Source: Thermothielavioides terrestris NRRL 8126 (lineage: Eukaryota > Ascomycota > Sordariomycetes > Sordariales > Chaetomiaceae). Taken from it: a stretch of 64,000 nucleotides of DNA. Made by a program: the position numbers and the translations under genes. Numbering within the stretch: position 1 is the first letter of the stretch; each line of letters begins with the position of its first letter. The stretch is from assembly GCF_000226115.1 (NCBI RefSeq), contig NC_016462.1, positions 3,100,001 to 3,164,000 of the forward strand, in the 5' to 3' direction. Below the pieces are notes generated by a model that was given only the letters and a program-made list of their open reading frames with translations, was not told the DNA's origin and searched no databases. Positions 59,201 to 64,000 of this stretch are shown here, piece after piece.

Positions 59201-60240
59201 ACAGCTTATAATTATATAGGTAGATCTAGTTAGTGTTAGCACGTTTCAGTATAACGCTAGTGAATATAGCCTAGAGCTAGGCCCTACTTAGGAAGTATCT
59301 ACACGTTGCGCCCTCTAGTTAGCTATTAGAGCAAGAGTCGTTATTAGAAGAGTTAAGTAGGCCCTCGATACTAGACCGCTCAATCAGGGATAGCGACCCT
59401 AGGTCCTTTAAGCCCTTAGGCTTAAATGACTCTTCGAGCTTACAATACCTACTATATACGATCTTATATTAGTTATAATCGTCTTTGTACCTAGCTACTA
59501 GGTATACAACAATGCTATAATGTAGTATATAAACGATCTAACGTATAAACTGCTCTTAGAGCGTAGTACTATAGTAAATCCAATTGTAGACCTGCTATAG
59601 CGATAGAGGGGCTAGGTATATATCGTCGTTGGACTATACCGAGTTGTTGGGCTTAGACGAGGTATATAGGGGCAAGGCAAAACCGTTAAAAGGAGTATCG
59701 ATCTAGGTCGCCTCGTTTAGGGCAATAGAGACGCTATCCTAGGAGGTGCCGTCTATATTGTATAGAAGTTCAATATTATCTTCGTTATTAGGCTTTAAGA
59801 GATCGTCGGCCCCCTGAGACCTATATTAGCTATTGTACTTACATCGACAAGGGGGGTAGGTCTTATAGTCGGAGTTCGTCTTAATAAGCTCGATATTATC
59901 CTCGTTATTAGGCTCTAGGAGATCGTTAGCCCTCTGAGACCTATATTGGCTATTGTATTTATATCGACGAGGGGGGTAGGTCTTATAGTCGGAGTCTATT
60001 TTAATAAGCTCGATATTATCCTCGTTATTAAGCTCTAGGAGATTGTTGGCCCCCTAAGACCTATATTAGCGATTGTGCTTATACCGATAAAGGGGGTAGG
60101 TCTTATAGTCGGAGTCCGTCTCAATAGTATTGCTAATATAGCTATATAAGAACTAGCTATATAAGGACTAGGATAGGCTACTATACTTGCCTATAAAGGG
60201 AGGGTTAACGCTACTATATCCATTGTCAATATATTATATT
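56260..60240 (-). pseudogene. Very long degenerate coding region (~1,300 codons), unidentified
   Basis: Minus-strand frame is protein-like over about 4 kb despite RIP-type stops. The N-terminal part has a 40-residue tandem repeat (see 59,761-60,120). Downstream examples are KLEESFKPKGLKDLGSLSLI, FSELTDIKDTIVLVPSP, YISVPNPSKGANALQELVVQ, LLDSPSSFVSLALANTQVLA, NDTKNPSLGFKDIV and GINIIKGNKSILLNRYKFFY. There are no obvious introns in long stretches. It is not recognisably a transposase, integrase, helicase or polymerase. Such size without pol motifs suggests a repeat-encoded accessory protein or a duplicated host gene. Confidence 0.45.
59761..60120 (-). repeat. 120-bp coding tandem repeat, three copies
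   Basis: Three consecutive units in exact 120-bp register (59,761, 59,881, 60,001), each encoding on the minus strand a 40-residue block of the form DSDYKTYPPRRYKYN...NNEDNIELIK. The in-frame period supports the reading frame of the surrounding remnant. Differences between units are mainly transitions. Confidence 0.85.
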
Positions 60241-61657
60241 CCTTTTATATAGAAGCTATAAGGAAGCCTAAGAGGCCTTATAGGGAGGACAACAATCTCT
60301 ATACTTACCGAGAGGACCTTGTAGCTAAGGTGTTATAAGATCTAGGGGTACTAGAGAGGGAGAGGCTAAAGGGCGAGCTAGTATTATATAGTTGCCTATT
60401 AGGCAAAGGCGTTAGCTAAGGAGGAGAAGGATTTAGTAGAGATAGAGATATTTAACAGTATATAGATAGAGACTAGCTAAGAGCAAAAGGGAAGAGGAGT
60501 AGAAGGAAAGTCCCTACCTATATAGTTAAACGGTATTACAGAAGACTAACTCTAGTAGCTAGCGGTTAGCTCTAAAAGGAGAGGAGCGACGTAGTTCCGT
60601 AGCAATAGGTATACAACGACGTTTAGTAGCAATGGGTATACAACGATATAAGATTAGCGAGCAACGGGGACTAGAGGGTACCGATAGTAGGATAGCTAAA
60701 GCGCTGTTCGCCTAGCCTAGGTGGCCTAGGCGGCACCTCGAAGGCGACTAACGTTAGTTGCAAGCTTCCTAAGAACGAGCTATAGCTACGAGACTAGAGT
60801 AGAAAGGAAGATAAAGGGCTGTTTTTTTAGTAGAGTAAAAGTACGAGAAGCGAGTATCTTTCTTTTACTAGAGGTATACTATTTAATACCTAATAACTAA
60901 ATCCTTAGGGCGTCCTTAAGGACAGCTATCCGTCTTAATCTACTAACTTTAATAGCTTTTGCTTTTTATAAATAGGTAGGGGGGCAATAGGGCCCTAGGA
61001 TCCTAGCGCTAAAGTAAATAGATAGTAGAGGGAGTAATTAGATAGTAAGAAAATATAAAAGCATTGTATTATAGTAAACCTAGAAGTTTATATCCTGCTC
61101 TTCGTTTACTTTGTTAGGCACTATAAATCTCAATGTTCTTGTTATTGATATACTTATAAACCCTAATTAAGTAGGCGAAGAAATCTTAGAAAAAGGGGTA
61201 AGACTAAGACTATAGACCCTAGTATATTGGCAATACTCGCTAGACAAGCGCTAGTAACATTCTAGGCTAGCGAGCTAGCTGATCTATACTTAATTTTTCT
61301 AAGAATCTTTAGAACTTTCGAAGTAAACATTGAAGCTAATAATCTTAAATAGGGCTAGCGAGGGGGAACAATAATGCTACTACGAGACTTAATAGGAAGG
61401 ATATAATGCATTTAAAAATGCTACTATTGCAGGACTTAACGGCTAGGATATAATGCATTTAGTAGGAGAAGTCTAAGACAAGGCAGAAGGACATTATATA
61501 GCAAAGTTCGTAAGCTGTGTAATAAGGTTGCTAAGTGTTACTAGTAAGACGTATTCTAGAGTTATCAACGGCCCTTATACAACTAGCTATCTTATAACAA
61601 TTTCTAATCTTCTAGGTTTACAAATTCTTGATTAGTAGACAGGTCTAGGTCGGTTCT
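60241..61657. other. RIPed sequence with a Lys/Glu-rich broken frame
   Basis: A plus-strand frame around 60,255-60,840 is charged and broken by RIP-type stops, followed by a direct duplication of a GTAGCAATxGGTATACAACGA segment (60,598-60,640). No family recognised. Nothing seen from about 60,900 to 61,650. Confidence 0.4.
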
Positions 61658-62073
61658 TTTCGAAGGTAGCTACCTTCGAAAGTATCGAATCGAGATATAA
61701 GCAAGTAGATTCTTTTTAAAGGTAGCTACCTTCGAAAGTGTTGAATCGAGATATAAGCAAGTAGGTTCTTTTCGAAGGCAGATGCCTTCGAAAGCGTCAA
61801 ATCAAGATATATAGAGGTAAGTTCTTTTCGAAGGCAGCTGCCTTCGAAAGTGTCGAATCGAGATATAAATAGGTAAGTTCCTTTCGAAGGCAGCTATCTT
61901 CGAAAGTGTTAAATCGAGATATAAGTAGGTAGGGTCTTTTCGAAAGTAGATACTTTCGAAAGTGTTAAATCAAGATAGGTATAGGTAGGTTGTTTTCAAA
62001 GGCAGCTACCTTTAAAAGTATTAAATCAAGATACAAGTAGGTAGGGTCTTTTCAAAGGTAGTGGCCTTCGAAA
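61658..62073. repeat. Palindromic satellite: eight units, 56-bp period
   Basis: Palindrome centres fall near 61,670, 61,725, 61,781, 61,837, 61,893, 61,949, 62,005 and 62,061, a period of 55-56 bp. Each unit has a 24-bp palindrome (half-site TTTCGAAGGCAG; the unit at 61,837 is a perfect copy), then a spacer AGTGTxxAATCGAGATATAA and (A/G)TAGGT. Units differ by transitions, and some changes are mirrored in both arms (unit 6 has CGAAAGTA...TACTTTCG). The array ends 10 bp before the gypsy fragment. Confidence 0.93.
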
Positions 62074-62083
62074 GTGTTTCCAG

Positions 62084-64000
62084 ATGGCGAGGGACCTAGT
62101 CAATCCAAATATTAGCTTTAACGACTTTACCTACCTCGGCTACTAGTTCTACTTGCTTTAGGAGATAGCTAAGAAGGATCGAAAAGATAGAAAATCCAAT
62201 TAGTTAGGTTCTAGGCAGTTAAATGGAGGCTCAACTTCTAGAATGAAGAAAGAAAAGACCCCTTAGCTAGATGGTTCTAGAGGAGGTAAAGCTAAATCAG
62301 GATCCCCTAGGCTTTTTTAGAAGGAGCGTAATGCTCTAAAAGAGGAGAGCAAATGCTTCTACTACTAGGAGACTAGCTATATAAAGGCATAGTGCCTAAA
62401 GCGTATTATAGCTATAATTAAGAAGATAGAGGTAGACCTAGAAAAGATAATAAGTTTAGTTAAGGAAAATAAGACTGAGAACACTAAATTGGAAAACTAA
62501 GAGCCCTAGGGAAAGTAGACTCTAGCTTAGAGCTAGATATTAGATTAGCAGTTACCTAGGTAGACCTTTAGTAGCTTATAGGCAGTTAGAGCCTTTCCTT
62601 CCCCTATACGTTAGCTATTAATAGAACTAGCATCACTATTACTATACTCGTTGACTCTAGAGTAAATAGTTACGCTTTCTTTGATCGAATCTATACGAAG
62701 CGAGTCGCTAAGAAACTCAGTGTCGAGGGAACACTACTCGAGACCCCGATCTCTATAAAGGACTTCTAGGGCAGATCTATAGATCCTATAGACTCTATCT
62801 TAAAATTCGACCTCTAAATCGATAGAAGGACGTAGAAGGACACCCCTTTCCTAGCCCTAGATATAGGGAAGGAACACTAGCTATTACTAGGCCGACAGTA
62901 GCTCGCTTACTACGATATTCTACTAGACGCTTACTAGTATCGATTAATCTAGCTTAAAAATAAACTATATAACCTAGAATAGAGCTATATCTTCGAGATC
63001 TCTTATAAATCCTTCGTTCCTAAGGCACTAAACCCTAAACACTAAAAGGATACTAAGAGGCAAGACTAAGCGATAAAGCGTTAAGACTAGCGTTAGAAAG
63101 CTTAGTAGCAGTTATAAATACTAAAGTGTAGAGAGTCGCTCCTTAAACCCCTTAAACCTATATTCAACGAGTTACATTAACTACTATAACCTACTAAAGA
63201 TCTAGGATTATATCGATTAGTACAACCTAAGGCGAGCCTAGAATTATACTAATCGATATAACTCGAAGTCTCTAAAATGTATACCTATAGGCGTAACCCC
63301 GCTAAACCTCCTAAGGAACCTCCCTATAAGCTATCGTTTAAAGGCGTATAGGACAATAGCCTCCGGAAGATGGACCAAGTACTAAAGGGAGAGGAGTTTA
63401 TTCCCTTAAGAACCTATACTCGACTAATAACATCCGAAGAAAAGGAGGAATAGACCGCCTCTTAGGTAGAAGAGGGCAAGCAACTATAGATTCTAGAGGA
63501 CTTAATTAAAGCTATAGTCATCTCTACTATAGCCTTTAATAAGATGTTTATTAAGGGAAACCAAAGAGGTGACTCTATACTAAGGTTTATTATAATTGCC
63601 TAGATCGACTAAGCTATTAAAGCTAAGAAGACTAGTAGGCTTCTCAACGACAAGGACAAAGAAGTCGAGACCTAAGTCGAAGAAGCAATTGCGAAGTATC
63701 TTTACTTTATTGAATTTACTAATATATTCTCGAAGAAGGAGTCTAATAAAATGCCTCTAAGACGCGAATACGACTATAAGATCGAACTTACTAGACTATT
63801 ACTATAACGAGTAAGCCCCCTATATTCCTATACCCTCGACTAGCTAGAGACTATAAAGAAATACCTAGTCGAGAACTTATAGAAGGGTTTTATTAAACCT
63901 AGCACCGCCTTATATAGATCCCCTATACTTTTCGCTATTAAAGGAGATAGGATTTAGAGATTCTACATTGACTACCGAGCTCTAAATAAAGTCACTGTCA
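62084..64000 (+). mobile_element. Ty3/gypsy retrotransposon, gag C-terminus to start of RT (truncated by window end)
   Basis: The frame starts MARDLVNPNISFNDFTYLG, which reads like the C-terminal half of a gypsy gag. A zinc knuckle CX2CX4HX4C is recognisable near 62,354-62,395, with the second Cys and the His both turned into Tyr. The protease follows (ILVDSGVNSYAF form with Asp-Ser-Gly intact, about 62,650). Reverse transcriptase begins near 63,700: FTNIFSKKESNKMPLRREYD, then FIKPSTALYRSPILFAIKGD and FYIDYRALNKVTV at the window end. Most stops are TAG at Gln/Trp sites. The N-terminal half of gag and the 5' LTR are not found; the palindromic array sits where they should be. Confidence 0.9.

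Larger units (their letters stand above)
21890..64000. other. AT-rich RIP-degraded block (reaches the window end)
   Basis: From about 21,890 the sequence becomes dominated by TpA (CTA, TAG, TATA), with visibly few CpA and TpG. No intact gene-length ORF remains in 42 kb; the longest are about 60-106 codons. Where protein homology can be read, nearly all stops are TAG or TAA at positions expected to be Gln or Trp, and Arg/His/Pro codons show C-to-T or G-to-A shifts. This matches RIP acting on CpA. Such blocks are usually heterochromatic. Composition was judged by eye, not counted. Stretches inside the block without their own entry were scanned and no family was recognised. Confidence 0.93.

Noticed and set aside
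61658..62073. CRISPR array
   Set aside because: Regular period, but the units are palindromes with near-identical spacers in a fungal genome; it is a satellite repeat.
1..64000. tRNA, rRNA or other structured RNA genes
   Set aside because: No stretch with convincing A/B boxes, cloverleaf pairing or rRNA core sequence was seen by eye; a covariance-model search would be needed to exclude them.

Overview
The window is nuclear DNA of a filamentous ascomycete. Intron-bearing, GC-rich genes with fungal splice sites, an 8-bp-TSD MITE family, and a 42-kb block saturated with TpA and loaded with CAG/CAA/TGG-to-stop changes (the signature of repeat-induced point mutation, RIP) point to a Sordariomycete, probably Sordariales. 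The species cannot be named from sequence alone.

Region A (1-14,421) is ordinary euchromatin with single-copy housekeeping genes on both strands: the 3' half of an EDE1-like endocytic scaffold (+), DPH3/KTI11 (+), a small predicted GPI-anchored protein (-), cytosolic leucyl-tRNA synthetase in four exons (-), a small one-TM protein (+), the AP-3 adaptor sigma subunit (-), mitochondrial frataxin (+) and a five-exon fungal zinc-finger protein (-). Exon junctions below were worked out by hand from frame continuity, donor/acceptor dinucleotides and family sequence. Most are firm; those flagged are not.

Region B (14,422-19,874) is a transition zone. It holds weak or fragmentary ORFs with hydrophobic segments, a 50-nt poly(A) run, and two intact non-autonomous DNA transposons (382 and 400 bp, each with a perfect 8-bp or longer target-site duplication). 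The second ends 72 bp before the start codon of a KTR/KRE2-type alpha-1,2-mannosyltransferase (19,875-21,224), the last intact gene.

Region C (about 21,890-64,000) is one continuous AT-rich, RIP-degraded block. It contains RIPed copies of the same MITE (one with a nested TA-flanked element), a dead short-chain dehydrogenase, inverted hairpin-unit repeats next to an interstitial telomere-like array, a complete Ty1/copia element (7.56 kb, matched LTRs, AATAG TSD) carrying an extra ORF on the opposite strand, a 459-bp tandem duplication with two dead ribosomal protein L39 copies, several long degenerate ORFs of unknown identity, families of tandem repeats sharing a TTCGAAGG-type palindrome (including an 8-unit, 56-bp-period array), and the 5' part of a Ty3/gypsy element that runs off the window.

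Region A genes act in separate housekeeping pathways (endocytosis, diphthamide and tRNA modification, translation, vacuolar sorting, Fe-S metabolism). No pathway cluster is evident. The most unusual content is the repeat architecture of Region C.
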